Source of the DNA: Bacteroidetes bacterium UBA6221
Lineage (GTDB): Bacteria > Bacteroidota > Bacteroidia > Chitinophagales > Chitinophagaceae
Assembly (NCBI GenBank): GCA_002421685.1
Contig: DISB01000008.1
Coordinates: forward strand, 1 to 64,000
Direction: 5' to 3'
DNA length: 64,000 nucleotides
This document shows, piece by piece, positions 42,780 through 52,130 of the stretch; position 1 is the stretch's first letter; every line of letters starts with the position of its first letter. The notes below the pieces were generated by a model. The model saw only the letters and a list, made by a program, of their open reading frames with translations, ran no database searches and had not been told where the DNA came from. A program made the position numbers and the translations under genes.

Positions 42780-45347
42780 ATGCTCAAATACTGCTGCCTG
42801 GCTGCAACCGTTGCCTGCTTATTTATTTCTCATGCGATGTATGCCGGTACATTAAAGGGGAAGGTAACAGATGAAAAAGGTGAACCACTGCCCTACGCCA
42901 CGGTGTTTATCAAGGGTAGCACCATAGGCACTGCAGCAAATGCAGACGCAGAGTATAACCTTACGTTACAGCCCGGAACATATAATGTGCTCTGCCAGTA
43001 TATCGGCTTCCAGCAGACGTCTTTCAAGATAACCGTTAAAGGCAACGAAGATATAGTTCACCATTTCAAGCTGAAAGAGCAAACTCTCCTGATGAAGGAC
43101 GTGGTGATAAATGCCAATGCGGAAGACCCTGCATATGCCATCATTCGCAAGACCATTAAAAAACGCAAATTCCACCAGGAACAGGTACAGGAATTCCAGT
43201 CCTTGATATATATGAAGGCCGTAGGTCGCAACAGGTCAATACCGGACAAGATATTCGGGATAAAGATACCGGAGGAAGATATTAAAGACGCCGGGGGCGG
43301 CGGGGCAGATTCTACCAGGCTGGGCGTACTGTACCTGAGTGAGCAGGAAGCGGATTATTATACAGACGGGAAAAGGGAACGCACCATCATCCGCTCAGTA
43401 AGGGAAAGCGGCAACCCAAATGGCGTGGGCCTGTCACAAGTGCCACCAGTCGTATCCTTTTACAATAACAATGTAAACCCGCTGTGGGGAATTGGAGAGC
43501 GTGGTTTTATCTCGCCCATCAGCGACGGCGCCCTTAATTACTACCGGTATAAATATGAAGGCGAATTCCGACAGGACGGCTATACAGTTAACAAGATAAC
43601 CGTAATTCCCAGGCGGGAATATGAGCCTCTATTCCGGGGCACTATTTACATTATTGAAGACGACTGGGCTATACATAGCCTGGACCTGCAGTTAACGAAA
43701 AAGTCGGGCATGGAAATGCTGGATACGCTAAAAATAGAGCAGACGTATATTCCACTGCAGAAAGACACCTGGATCATAAAAAGCCAGGTGCAATTCGTAA
43801 CCCTGAATTTATTGGGTTTTGACATCACCATCAACTTCATGGCGGTGTATGATAATCAGAAAATAAACCAACCGATACCCGACAGCCTTTTTGAGAACAA
43901 AGTGATCAGTTCCTATTTGTCTGAAGCCAACGAAAAAGACACATCGTACTGGAAAGGCGCCCGGTCGGTGCCGTTGGAAGAAGACGAACGGGAGGACTAT
44001 CATAAACGCGACAGTATCCACACCGCAACCAGCTCGCCTGGATACAGGGACTCAATGAGGCGTATGCGCAATAAGGTTGACGTCATGGACGTTATCATGG
44101 GTGGATTTTATCACGCTACTAAGGAGTATAAAAGCACTATCACAACTAATTCAATACTAGGTGGAATGGTCCTCTATAACAATGTTGAAGGCCTTGCCCT
44201 TGCTCCTAAAGTATCGCTAACACAAAGAATAGACACGGGACGATACTTATACAACGTAACTGCTATCCGTTATGGCTTCGGCAATACACACCTGAATATA
44301 TATGACAGGCTGAGCTATAAAAAATACGACCGGGCATGGCGCACACGGTTGTGGGAAGTGGGCCTGGAAGGTGGCAAATACATTTACCAGTTCAACCCCA
44401 ACAGTACTGTCACTCCTTTATATAACACCGTGACGGTTCTTGCCTATGGTAAAAACCTGGTGAAACTGTATGAGCGATATACCGCCGCAGGTTTTTTCAA
44501 CAGGAATTTTGGTAATGGCTGGGAGATGGGGGTAAAAGGAGGTTTCCAGCGTAGGCTGCCTGTAAGCAATACCACCTTCTACACCTGGGCGAAAAGCGGC
44601 ACCGAAAAATGGTCTGATAACACACCGCCGCCATTGGCGGGCAGGTTGTGGGAAGTGCACAACGCCGTTTTGTTCAAAGCATCGGTATCATACCAGCCCG
44701 GAACCAGGTATGTGCAATACCCCAAATTCAAATCACCGGTAAGCAGTATATGGCCTCGCTTTACAATCAGCTATGAAAAAGGCATTCCCGGGTTGCTGAA
44801 CAGCAAGGCAGACTTCGACAAGTGGCGCTTCCAGGTGGCAGACTACGTAAACATGAAATTGCTGGGAAGTTTTGAGTATAACCTGGCCACAGGGGGCTTT
44901 TTGAATAGCAGGTACGCAAGCCTGCCGGATATGATGCACGTGGCTGATAATGAAATAGTAATTGCTTCGCCATACCTGGCCGGTTTCCAGTTGGCACCTT
45001 ACTATATGTTCAGCAACACGGCACGCATCTATGGCGAGGGGCATGTGGAATATAACCTGAAAGGATTATTGACCAACAAGATACCACTACTGAAAAAAGC
45101 ACGTTGGAACCTGGTGACGGGCAACAATACATTGTACATCAACCAAAATAATTATTACACGGAGGTATTTGCAGGCATTGACAATCTTGGCTTCAGTTTG
45201 TTCAGGTTCCTCAGGGTGGACGTAGTACGCGGTTGGGACCACAACCGGAAAACCTACACGGGCATCAGGATAGGTATAGACGGAGGAGCATTAGCCGGTC
45301 TCGGCGGGTCAACAATAGAAGAAGATAAAGAAAACTTTACCTGGTAA
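42780..45347 (+). CDS. DUF5686 outer-membrane protein with carboxypeptidase-regulatory-like domain
   Basis: An 855-residue protein. It has a signal peptide (MLKYCCLAATVACLFISHAMYA), a CarboxypepD-regulatory-like beta-sandwich (about 25-100: GTLKGKVTDEKGEPLPYATV, GTYNVLCQYIGFQ, MKDVVINA), and then the DUF5686 domain (about 110-855), a large beta-barrel-like region that ends in ...IDGGALAGLGGST. DUF5686 proteins resemble TonB-receptor or surface-antigen barrels but lack a plug; function unknown. A central charged stretch (EEDEREDYHKRDSIH) separates the two halves. The start is the ATG immediately upstream of the signal. Confidence 0.9.
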   Translation: MLKYCCLAATVACLFISHAMYAGTLKGKVTDEKGEPLPYATVFIKGSTIGTAANADAEYNLTLQPGTYNVLCQYIGFQQTSFKITVKGNEDIVHHFKLKEQTLLMKDVVINANAEDPAYAIIRKTIKKRKFHQEQVQEFQSLIYMKAVGRNRSIPDKIFGIKIPEEDIKDAGGGGADSTRLGVLYLSEQEADYYTDGKRERTIIRSVRESGNPNGVGLSQVPPVVSFYNNNVNPLWGIGERGFISPISDGALNYYRYKYEGEFRQDGYTVNKITVIPRREYEPLFRGTIYIIEDDWAIHSLDLQLTKKSGMEMLDTLKIEQTYIPLQKDTWIIKSQVQFVTLNLLGFDITINFMAVYDNQKINQPIPDSLFENKVISSYLSEANEKDTSYWKGARSVPLEEDEREDYHKRDSIHTATSSPGYRDSMRRMRNKVDVMDVIMGGFYHATKEYKSTITTNSILGGMVLYNNVEGLALAPKVSLTQRIDTGRYLYNVTAIRYGFGNTHLNIYDRLSYKKYDRAWRTRLWEVGLEGGKYIYQFNPNSTVTPLYNTVTVLAYGKNLVKLYERYTAAGFFNRNFGNGWEMGVKGGFQRRLPVSNTTFYTWAKSGTEKWSDNTPPPLAGRLWEVHNAVLFKASVSYQPGTRYVQYPKFKSPVSSIWPRFTISYEKGIPGLLNSKADFDKWRFQVADYVNMKLLGSFEYNLATGGFLNSRYASLPDMMHVADNEIVIASPYLAGFQLAPYYMFSNTARIYGEGHVEYNLKGLLTNKIPLLKKARWNLVTGNNTLYINQNNYYTEVFAGIDNLGFSLFRFLRVDVVRGWDHNRKTYTGIRIGIDGGALAGLGGSTIEEDKENFTW

Positions 45348-45355
45348 AATAACAA

Positions 45356-45372
45356 AGCCCCTTTTCGGGGCT
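45356..45372 (-). terminator. Small hairpin between convergent genes
   Basis: AGCCCC / GGGGCT stem with a 5-base loop, followed on the minus strand by TTTGTTATTTT. Serves the FadL-type gene. Confidence 0.6.
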
Positions 45373-45396
45373 AAGCTATAACAGAACATTTGTTTA

Positions 45397-46938
45397 TCAG
45401 AATTTCACACCTACGGTCATCGCCAGGTTGTTGTAACTGTTTTTCATAGTAGCGGTTGGTACGTCAACAGGATCAACATTGGCTGATTCCGGATAGATTA
45501 CCACATATGGCTTTTCGGTCATTGTTGCGCTGGTATGATTGAATCCAAGGTCGAAGAAAATATTGTCGAAGCGCAAGCCAACGCCGGCTGAGTAATTCAG
45601 CCGCTCTGACCCAAGGGCAGTATTTTTGTACGGATTACTATAGTAGCCGAATCCCAGGCGGAACATTACTATGTCAAACCTCACCTCACCACCGAGACGG
45701 ACATTATGTCCGCCCTTGTACATGGCTTTGATGCCGTTGTTTACCTCCTCCTCGTCGTAGCTGTGGAGGTCGTCAAAGCTGAAGCGGGCAGATGAATAAT
45801 CAACAAATTCGTAATCCATACTTATAAAGCCATACTTGCCGATAATACCGGCAGCGCTCAATACAGCACGCCAGGGCGTTATTATAGAGTAATTATACTC
45901 ATTTGGATCGGCATCTACATGGGTGAACGGGTCAGGGCCATAACCCAGGTAGTCTTTGAAACCTTCTGTGTTCGATGTTATCGACCGGTTCTGCACATCC
46001 GTCATGCCAAAGAAAGTAGGCGTATGGAAGGCGGCGCCTGCGCGAAAGTTGCTGGTAAAATTGTAGATAAACCCAAGCTTGAGGTTGATACCCGTACCTG
46101 TTGTTTTAAGGGATTCTTTATATTCAAAATAGCTAAAATCGTTATTAGGGTTGCCTGAAGCGTCCTCTTCCCTCAAGGTAACATCCCTCAGGTAACGAAT
46201 AGTAGGAATGCCTATCGTGGCGCCAAGCATCAGTTTCTCCATATAGTTGCCACCAAACGAAATGTTTACATCAGTAATTCCGCCGCGCTGTTCCACCTTA
46301 CGTGTCTGGTTAAGTCCCGTTTGAAAGTTTGGTAGAAAGTAGAAGCTCATCGTACCGTTTGTATCGTAATAGTAGTTAGTAAGAAAGCTACTGAACCCAA
46401 GTCCTGCAAACGTCGCTAAGTTCAAAGAATCTGCCGGGTAGTTCATAAGGTCAGTCACGAAAACTTCGCTGGCTGAAGAACTACTATTATAGCCGCTGTA
46501 CACATGGTTGCTATTGAAATCGGCAATACGGTTGATGCCTATGCCAAACGAAGCAGACTTCCATTTACTGTTGTTATATCTTTTGCCCGTTGCGGCGCTG
46601 GTAAATACCACTCCCAGGTTGTTAATGTTAAACCGGGTCGCGTTATCGTCTGTAGCAGCGCCGGTGTATGTGCTACTTGAACTATTCAGTTTCAGGGAGG
46701 GTGTGAATGTAAGTTCAGAACTACGGTAAACGCCTATGCCCGCCGGGTTTACCCCCAGCGAGCTGAAATCGCCACCGATAGCGCCCAGCGCGCCGCCAAA
46801 ACCTATAGAACGCGCGGTACCCTGCGGGCTTAATAAAGAATAACGCAGCGCATCGGATTCGTCCTGGGCTGAGGCGAGCCATGCAAAGCCTGTAGCGCCA
46901 ATAAGTACTGAAGTAAAGAGTAATGTACGCCCTATCAT
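45397..46938 (-). CDS. OmpP1/FadL-type outer-membrane protein
   Basis: From the ATG at 46938 the product is 513 residues. A signal peptide (MIGRTLLFTSVLIGATGFAWLASAQ) is followed by the FadL-like entry DALRYSLLSPQGTARSIGFG and GGALGAIGGDFSSLGVNPAG, then about 14 barrel strands, ending LAMTVGVKF. FadL homologues take up hydrophobic molecules such as fatty acids; in this phylum the same fold is also used in other roles. In related genomes such a gene often lies near proS, as here (about 1.4 kb away). Substrate unknown. Confidence 0.85.
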   Translation of the reverse strand: MIGRTLLFTSVLIGATGFAWLASAQDESDALRYSLLSPQGTARSIGFGGALGAIGGDFSSLGVNPAGIGVYRSSELTFTPSLKLNSSSSTYTGAATDDNATRFNINNLGVVFTSAATGKRYNNSKWKSASFGIGINRIADFNSNHVYSGYNSSSSASEVFVTDLMNYPADSLNLATFAGLGFSSFLTNYYYDTNGTMSFYFLPNFQTGLNQTRKVEQRGGITDVNISFGGNYMEKLMLGATIGIPTIRYLRDVTLREEDASGNPNNDFSYFEYKESLKTTGTGINLKLGFIYNFTSNFRAGAAFHTPTFFGMTDVQNRSITSNTEGFKDYLGYGPDPFTHVDADPNEYNYSIITPWRAVLSAAGIIGKYGFISMDYEFVDYSSARFSFDDLHSYDEEEVNNGIKAMYKGGHNVRLGGEVRFDIVMFRLGFGYYSNPYKNTALGSERLNYSAGVGLRFDNIFFDLGFNHTSATMTEKPYVVIYPESANVDPVDVPTATMKNSYNNLAMTVGVKF

Positions 46939-47055
46939 AGAAAATAGTTTAGTTGAAAACAAATATCCTGAAACGATGTTGTTAGAATACTACAACAAAT
47001 ATCTAAAACCAATTGCAACACCAATGTTAAAAAAACGGCTGCGTGCGTTTATAAC

Positions 47056-47087
47056 AAGCGGCCGGGTCAATGTTGACCCGGCCGCTT
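47056..47087 (-). terminator. Large palindrome after the Gly/Tyr/Arg-rich gene
   Basis: AAGCGGCCGGGTCAA / TTGACCCGGCCGCTT, 15 base pairs with a 2-base loop, 26 bases after the stop at 47113. Strong hairpin, weak T-run. Confidence 0.7.
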
Positions 47088-47112
47088 ACTTTTCAGGCTT
47101 GCGCCCATAAAA

Positions 47113-48261
47113 TTATCTTCTGCTGCCACCACGGCTACCGCCGCTGAAGCCGCCACCACTACCGCGCGAAGGCGATGAACCGGGAGACGAATAGCTGCGT
47201 GATGGTGCGCTATTCGCAGGTGCTGAACGTTGGTAAGATGGCTCAGACCGCTGGTACGAGCGCGAAGGCGTACTTCTTGCCGGCTCGGCTTGTTGGTAAG
47301 AACGTGAAGGTGGTGCTGCTTGAGCAGGCTCACCCTGGTTGCGGTTGTATGTGCCCCGGTCGCCAGAATTACGCCATGAGCCGGAAGGCGCTGACTGCTG
47401 CCTGTTTGTAACCCCACTGTTATACCTGTCACTTCTTGCAGGAGCGGACGATGGATTCATGCGCTCGCTTGTAGCACTTCCGCGCCGTTCAACCGGACTG
47501 GCGCCTGATGGTTCAGAAATACCCGACCTGGATCTTGAATAGCCCCGGCTACTGCCGGCTGCAGGCATTTCACCCGTTGAGCGCCTTAACTGGCCGCCGC
47601 CCCTGGGGCTATTGGTAGCACGCAGGCTGCCGGGATACCTGTTTATAGAAGAACGGGGACCGTAACTCACGGTCCGTATATTGTTGATACCGCCGCCATA
47701 AGCGCCTGCATAATAGCCATCGTAGAAACCGTTATAGTAACCGCCCCCATAACCATAGCCGTAGTACCAGGGAGAATTCCATGCGCTGTAAAAGCCGGGA
47801 TAGCCGCACCAGTTATTCCATCCCCAGTAGGAAGACCAGTAAGGGCCGCCGTAACCTACACTAAAACCCCATGAAGGCCCCCAGCCCCAGCCGCGGGCGT
47901 AATAACCACCACCCCACCACGGATCCCAATAGAAAGGGTCGTAAGCCCAATAGCTGGCGCCATAATATGGCCCGCTGAACCGGTTGAAACGGTTAGCGTA
48001 GTAATAATCGTCGTCGTCGTAATCTATATATTCTTCTTCGCCGCTTTCATAGCCTGTATTATCGCCGTTTGCTTCCCGCTCTGCAGCACGTTGCCTGCGA
48101 GCCTCTTCAATTGCCTGCCTTTCTTTCTCCGCAGCTTCGGCATCTTTTTTGGCATCATCTGCCGTATAGTAAATATCGTCGTACACTTTTTTGCTCTGCG
48201 CGTCGGCAGATACAGCACCCAGGGTAGCGAGCAGTAAATATGTGAGGAAAATATGTTTCAT
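47113..48261 (-). CDS. Secreted low-complexity Gly/Tyr/Trp and Ser/Arg-rich protein
   Basis: A 382-residue protein with a signal peptide (MKHIFLTYLLLATLGAVSADAQ). Residues about 25-85 are a charged helix (DDAKKDAEAAEKERQAIEEA) ending in an acidic patch (EEEYIDYDDDD). Residues about 88-190 are Gly/Tyr/Trp rich (short GWGW, GYGG, YYG units). The rest is Ser/Arg/Pro rich with repeated SRSYQ and ending in glycine-serine-arginine stretches. No enzyme motif is visible. It is probably a surface or extracellular structural protein, and the basic low-complexity tail could bind polyanions; both are inference. Divergent from proS. Confidence 0.8.
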   Translation of the reverse strand: MKHIFLTYLLLATLGAVSADAQSKKVYDDIYYTADDAKKDAEAAEKERQAIEEARRQRAAEREANGDNTGYESGEEEYIDYDDDDYYYANRFNRFSGPYYGASYWAYDPFYWDPWWGGGYYARGWGWGPSWGFSVGYGGPYWSSYWGWNNWCGYPGFYSAWNSPWYYGYGYGGGYYNGFYDGYYAGAYGGGINNIRTVSYGPRSSINRYPGSLRATNSPRGGGQLRRSTGEMPAAGSSRGYSRSRSGISEPSGASPVERRGSATSERMNPSSAPARSDRYNSGVTNRQQSAPSGSWRNSGDRGTYNRNQGEPAQAAPPSRSYQQAEPARSTPSRSYQRSEPSYQRSAPANSAPSRSYSSPGSSPSRGSGGGFSGGSRGGSRR

Positions 48262-48302
48262 AGCACCTGTTTTTGACTTGATGAACTACCTGTGTAAATT
48301 AC

Positions 48303-48310
48303 TACATTTG
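48303..48310 (+). promoter_or_regulatory. -7 box for proS
   Basis: TACATTTG is an exact TAnnTTTG match, 28 bases before the proS ATG. A TTG about 22 bases upstream could be the -33 element. Confidence 0.5.
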
Positions 48311-48338
48311 CCGAACGTAAAAGCATTTTGGACGCATT

Positions 48339-49817
48339 ATGGGCGATAATTTAACAACTCGTAAACAGGACTACGCGCAATGGTACAATGACCTTGTCAT
48401 CAAAGGCGGATTGGCTGAATATTCGGCAGTAAGAGGCTGTATGGTAATAAAACCTTATGGATTTGCACTATGGGAGAATATGCGCGACCAACTGGACCGC
48501 ATGTTCAAAGAAACAGGTCACCAGAACGCTTATTTTCCGCTGTTCATACCTAAAAGTTTTTTCAGCAAAGAGGCTTCGCATGTAGAAGGCTTTGCAAAAG
48601 AATGCGCCGTAGTAACCCACTATCGCCTTAAGAACGACCCTGGTGGGAACGGAGTAATAGTAGACCCGGAAGCCAAACTGGAAGAAGAGCTGATAGTGCG
48701 CCCCACGTCGGAAACCATTATATGGAATACTTACAAAGGCTGGATACAATCGTACCGCGACCTGCCGATACTTGTGAACCAATGGGCCAACGTGGTACGC
48801 TGGGAAATGCGTACCCGGCTGTTCTTGCGTACTGCTGAATTCCTGTGGCAGGAAGGACATACCGCACATGCTACGAGAGAAGAAGCTATAGCCGAAACGA
48901 AACAGATGCTGGATGTATATGCAACATTTGCCGAAGAGTATATGGCCATGCCAGTGATACGCGGGGTAAAAACAGAGAGCGAACGCTTTGCCGGGGCGGA
49001 AGACACCTATTGCATAGAAGCGCTGATGCAGGACGGGAAAGCCCTGCAGGCGGGTACTTCACACTTCCTGGGACAGAACTTTGCAAAGGCATTTGATGTG
49101 AAGTTCTCAGATAAAGACAACAACCTGGAATATGTATGGGCCACGTCCTGGGGCGTATCTACACGCCTGATAGGCGCACTGGTGATGGCGCACAGCGACG
49201 ACGACGGGCTGGTAATGCCTCCCAGGATCGCCCCCCTGCAAGTAGTGATTGTGCCTATCTTCAATAAGGATGCCGAAGCCACCCAGCGTGTACAAGCCAA
49301 AGCCAATGAACTGGCAGACCAACTGAAATCAAAAGGCATACGTGTAAAGTTTGACAATGACGATACCAAACGCCCGGGCTGGAAGTTTGCCGAATACGAA
49401 CTGCGCGGCGTACCAGTACGTATTGCCCTGGGCGCACGTGACCTGGAGAACAACCAGGCCGAAGTTGCCCGCCGTGACACGAAGGAAAAGAATACCTATT
49501 CCTTAGATACACTGGCCGACACAGTGAGCCAACTGCTGAACGAGATACAACAGAACCTGTACGACAAGGCGCTGGCATTCAGAAATGAGCATACCACCCG
49601 CGTAGATAGCTGGGATGAATTTGAAAAAGTGCTCAACGAAAAGACCGGTTTTGTATTGGCGCACTGGGACGGAACGGCTGAAACTGAAGAGAAGATCAAG
49701 GAAATGACCAAGGCCACCATCCGCTGCATACCGTTGGATAATGAACAGGAAGAGGGGAAATGTGTACTTACAGGCAAGCCATCTAAACAAAGGGTTTTGT
49801 TTGCCAAGGCATATTAA
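48339..49817 (+). CDS. proS: Prolyl-tRNA synthetase (eukaryote-like type)
   Basis: A class II tRNA synthetase that charges tRNA-Pro. The 492-residue length and absence of the editing insertion mark the eukaryote/archaeon-like ProS used by Bacteroidota. Motif 2 is in WANVVRWEMRTRLFLRTAEF, preceded by VRPTSETIIWNTYKGW; QEGHTAHATREEA and motif 3 with arginine in TSWGVSTRLIGALVMAHSDD are present. The C-terminal anticodon domain includes VVIVPIFNKDAEATQRV and the ALGARDLENNQAEVARRDT stretch. The protein ends with the family's C-terminal domain (about 410-492). Start at 48339 fits. Confidence 0.96.
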   Translation: MGDNLTTRKQDYAQWYNDLVIKGGLAEYSAVRGCMVIKPYGFALWENMRDQLDRMFKETGHQNAYFPLFIPKSFFSKEASHVEGFAKECAVVTHYRLKNDPGGNGVIVDPEAKLEEELIVRPTSETIIWNTYKGWIQSYRDLPILVNQWANVVRWEMRTRLFLRTAEFLWQEGHTAHATREEAIAETKQMLDVYATFAEEYMAMPVIRGVKTESERFAGAEDTYCIEALMQDGKALQAGTSHFLGQNFAKAFDVKFSDKDNNLEYVWATSWGVSTRLIGALVMAHSDDDGLVMPPRIAPLQVVIVPIFNKDAEATQRVQAKANELADQLKSKGIRVKFDNDDTKRPGWKFAEYELRGVPVRIALGARDLENNQAEVARRDTKEKNTYSLDTLADTVSQLLNEIQQNLYDKALAFRNEHTTRVDSWDEFEKVLNEKTGFVLAHWDGTAETEEKIKEMTKATIRCIPLDNEQEEGKCVLTGKPSKQRVLFAKAY

Positions 49818-49844
49818 GGTACTTTATGGGATAATGTTATACCT

Positions 49845-50303
49845 ATGATGCAATTCAACCATAGCGATGAAAAACCGGCATTGCTGGTAGATGAAACTGC
49901 CGGGGCATACCTGCAGGAAGGAGCCCGGTGGGGCAAGTTCATCTCTATTTTCGGTATCATCATCTGTGGGCTGATGATTATTGGCGGACTGTCGTTTATT
50001 TTGGTAGGGTCAACTACTGCCGCTATGTTTGCCGCAATGGGTATTTCACCGCTGACGATTGGCATGATGTACATTCTCGGCGGGCTGGTGTACCTGTACC
50101 CTTTCATAGCGCTTCTGCGTTTTTCAATTAAGGTGAAGCATGCCATCGCGCAAGAGAACAGTGCGGTATTGCAACAGTCCTTCCGGTTTTTGAAAAACCA
50201 TTTTAAGTCGATAGGTATTCTTATCATCGTTATGATCTTTATATACGCGCTCATGTTCCTGTTCCTCCTTGTAGCAGGGGGAGTTGCGGCTGTATCTTCA
50301 TAA
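49845..50303 (+). CDS. DUF5362-type membrane protein
   Basis: A 152-residue protein with a polar N-terminus and about four hydrophobic segments (FISIFGIIICGLMIIGGLSF, TIGMMYILGGLVYLYPFIAL, GILIIVMIFIYALMFLFLLV). The stretch LQEGARWGKFISIFGI and RFLKNHFKSIGILII match the DUF5362 family. Function unknown. It follows proS by 27 bases on the same strand, so it is likely cotranscribed. The first two codons are both ATG; either may start. Confidence 0.75.
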   Translation: MMQFNHSDEKPALLVDETAGAYLQEGARWGKFISIFGIIICGLMIIGGLSFILVGSTTAAMFAAMGISPLTIGMMYILGGLVYLYPFIALLRFSIKVKHAIAQENSAVLQQSFRFLKNHFKSIGILIIVMIFIYALMFLFLLVAGGVAAVSS

Positions 50304-50359
50304 GTTTCTGAACATATGGGGCAATGCTATGTTCTGTAACTTTATATAAATGACTTCCT

Positions 50360-50947
50360 ATGAAACTGCTGCTGATACTTGGCACTTTCTTTTACTGCAC
50401 ATGCCTGCAGGCACAGAGTTATAATTTCAAAGAACTTAATCTCCGGCGTATTGAAACCAATCGGACCGGCATGCTGGTATTAGGCAGTTGGGGCGGCGCC
50501 AATATAGTAAGCGGCGTGACCGGACTGGCTATGTCCGATAGAACAGTATGGAAATCCTTCCACGGCATGAACGCCGCCTGGGGTGCCGTGAACGGGCTGA
50601 TAGCCCTGGGAGGTTATATGGGTGCACGCAAGGAACTCCAAAAAGATTTCAACTATGATGAAGCATATAGCCGTTATAAGTCCAACAAAAGACTGTACCT
50701 GGTAAATGCCGGGCTTGACGTATTGTACATCGGCACCGGGATTGCACTGTCTGCCTACTCCACCCAGTTTCGCAATCCAGATCTTTGGCTGGGTTTTGGC
50801 AGGTCTATTGCCATGCAAGGATTGGGGCTCCTGGCATTCGACTGTGCCATGTACATCGCCCATCAAAAGCACAACAAAAAGTGGGTACAGGCTGTCGGGG
50901 GTATTGGCTTCACAGGAAATGGCCTCAGCTACACCTACAGGTTTTAA
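50360..50947 (+). CDS. DUF6992-like membrane protein
   Basis: A 195-residue protein with a signal peptide (MKLLLILGTFFYCTCLQAQ) and four hydrophobic segments (GMLVLGSWGGANIVSG, GAVNGLIALGGYMGA, LYLVNAGLDVLYIGTGIALS, SIAMQGLGLLAFDCAMYIAH). The WKSFHGMNAAWGAVNGLIAL segment and layout agree with DUF6992, a Bacteroidota family of unknown role. TAACTTTA just upstream (50337-50344) is near the -7 consensus. Confidence 0.7.
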   Translation: MKLLLILGTFFYCTCLQAQSYNFKELNLRRIETNRTGMLVLGSWGGANIVSGVTGLAMSDRTVWKSFHGMNAAWGAVNGLIALGGYMGARKELQKDFNYDEAYSRYKSNKRLYLVNAGLDVLYIGTGIALSAYSTQFRNPDLWLGFGRSIAMQGLGLLAFDCAMYIAHQKHNKKWVQAVGGIGFTGNGLSYTYRF

Positions 50948-51029
50948 TATATAAGGCATATTAACTACCCGGCCAGTGGCGGATATTAACAATTTCCCTC
51001 CCCGGTTGTTATCCTGTTTACAACTTTTT

Positions 51030-52130
51030 ATGCCACAACCGAGACTAACGAAAGCTATATTGGTCCTTCTATTCCTGTTCCTTGTAACCGGAGGTATTAT
51101 ACTCGGTCGCGAATTCCTGTTACCGATAGCATTCGCGCTACTTTTGTCTATGCTGCTGCTGAAGCGCACAGCCTGGCTGGAGTCAAAAGGTGTTCCCAGG
51201 TGGCTGTCCATTCTTAGTTGCCTGTTGCTTGTACTGGCGGTTTTTAGTGGCGTCATATACCTGATAAGCTGGCAGATATCCGACCTGGACACCGAAATAT
51301 CGGAAGTGAGCAAAATGTTCTCGAAAATGCAGCGTGAGGTAAAGCAGTTCATACGCGAAACTCTTGGGCTGAGCGCTAAGGAGGCCAATGAATTGGTAGA
51401 CGGGGCCGCCAAGCCGAACAACGCACCCGAAATAGTAGCCACCGTGCTCGCCGCGCTTACACGCATTTTTACCAACAGCGTGCTGACGCTGGTATATGTA
51501 TTCCTGTTCCTGTACTTCAGAACACACCTGAAGAAATTCATACTGATGCTGGTACCGGAAGAAAAGAAGTCGAACGCAAATGTGATCATCCACGATTCTA
51601 TACATGTAGCCAACGGGTATATCACAGGACTTGCTAAAATGATAGCATGCCTGTGGGTGATGTATGGTATCGGTTTCGCGATAGTAGGTATCGAACACCC
51701 TATCATGTTTGCGCTGATATGCGGCACACTGGAAATAGTGCCCTTTATCGGGAATCTAACCGGCACCCTGCTGACTGTCGTGATGGCCATGGTGCAGGGA
51801 GGCGGCACAGGCATGGTCATCGGTATCGTATCCGTATACGCGGTAGTACAGTTTGTGCAGACATACCTGTTGGAACCGCTGGTGGTAGGTACCGAAGTAA
51901 ACCTGAACCCCTTGTTCACAATAATCGCCATCGTGCTGGGAGAAATACTCTGGGGCATCCCCGGTATGATAGTAGCCATACCCATGCTGGGAATCGTGAA
52001 AATCATGTGTGATAATATTGAAGGATTAAAACCATATGGGTTTTTGCTAGGACAGGAAAACGGCACGAAGAAAAAACACCAGATAGCGGACAATATCCGA
52101 AAAAGGATACGAAAAAAAACAGCCTCCTAA
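51030..52130 (+). CDS. AI-2E/PerM-family transporter
   Basis: A 366-residue membrane protein from the ATG at 51030 (MPQPRLTKAILVLLFLFLVT); a GTG 18 codons upstream is possible but less likely. It has about eight helices. The amphipathic region (QISDLDTEISEVSKMFSKMQ, about 85-104) and later EIVPFIGNLTGTLLTVVMAM and VGTEVNLNPLFTIIAIVLGE are typical of the AI-2E/PerM family, which exports autoinducer-2, sodium ions or other molecules in different species. Substrate not predictable. Its stop overlaps the stop of the convergent aminotransferase gene by four bases. Confidence 0.88.
   Translation: MPQPRLTKAILVLLFLFLVTGGIILGREFLLPIAFALLLSMLLLKRTAWLESKGVPRWLSILSCLLLVLAVFSGVIYLISWQISDLDTEISEVSKMFSKMQREVKQFIRETLGLSAKEANELVDGAAKPNNAPEIVATVLAALTRIFTNSVLTLVYVFLFLYFRTHLKKFILMLVPEEKKSNANVIIHDSIHVANGYITGLAKMIACLWVMYGIGFAIVGIEHPIMFALICGTLEIVPFIGNLTGTLLTVVMAMVQGGGTGMVIGIVSVYAVVQFVQTYLLEPLVVGTEVNLNPLFTIIAIVLGEILWGIPGMIVAIPMLGIVKIMCDNIEGLKPYGFLLGQENGTKKKHQIADNIRKRIRKKTAS

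Noticed and set aside
50480..52093. Minus-strand frame of 537 codons across the DUF6992 and AI-2E genes
   Set aside because: It spans two well-supported genes on the opposite strand and is Ser/Ile/Thr-rich without a domain.
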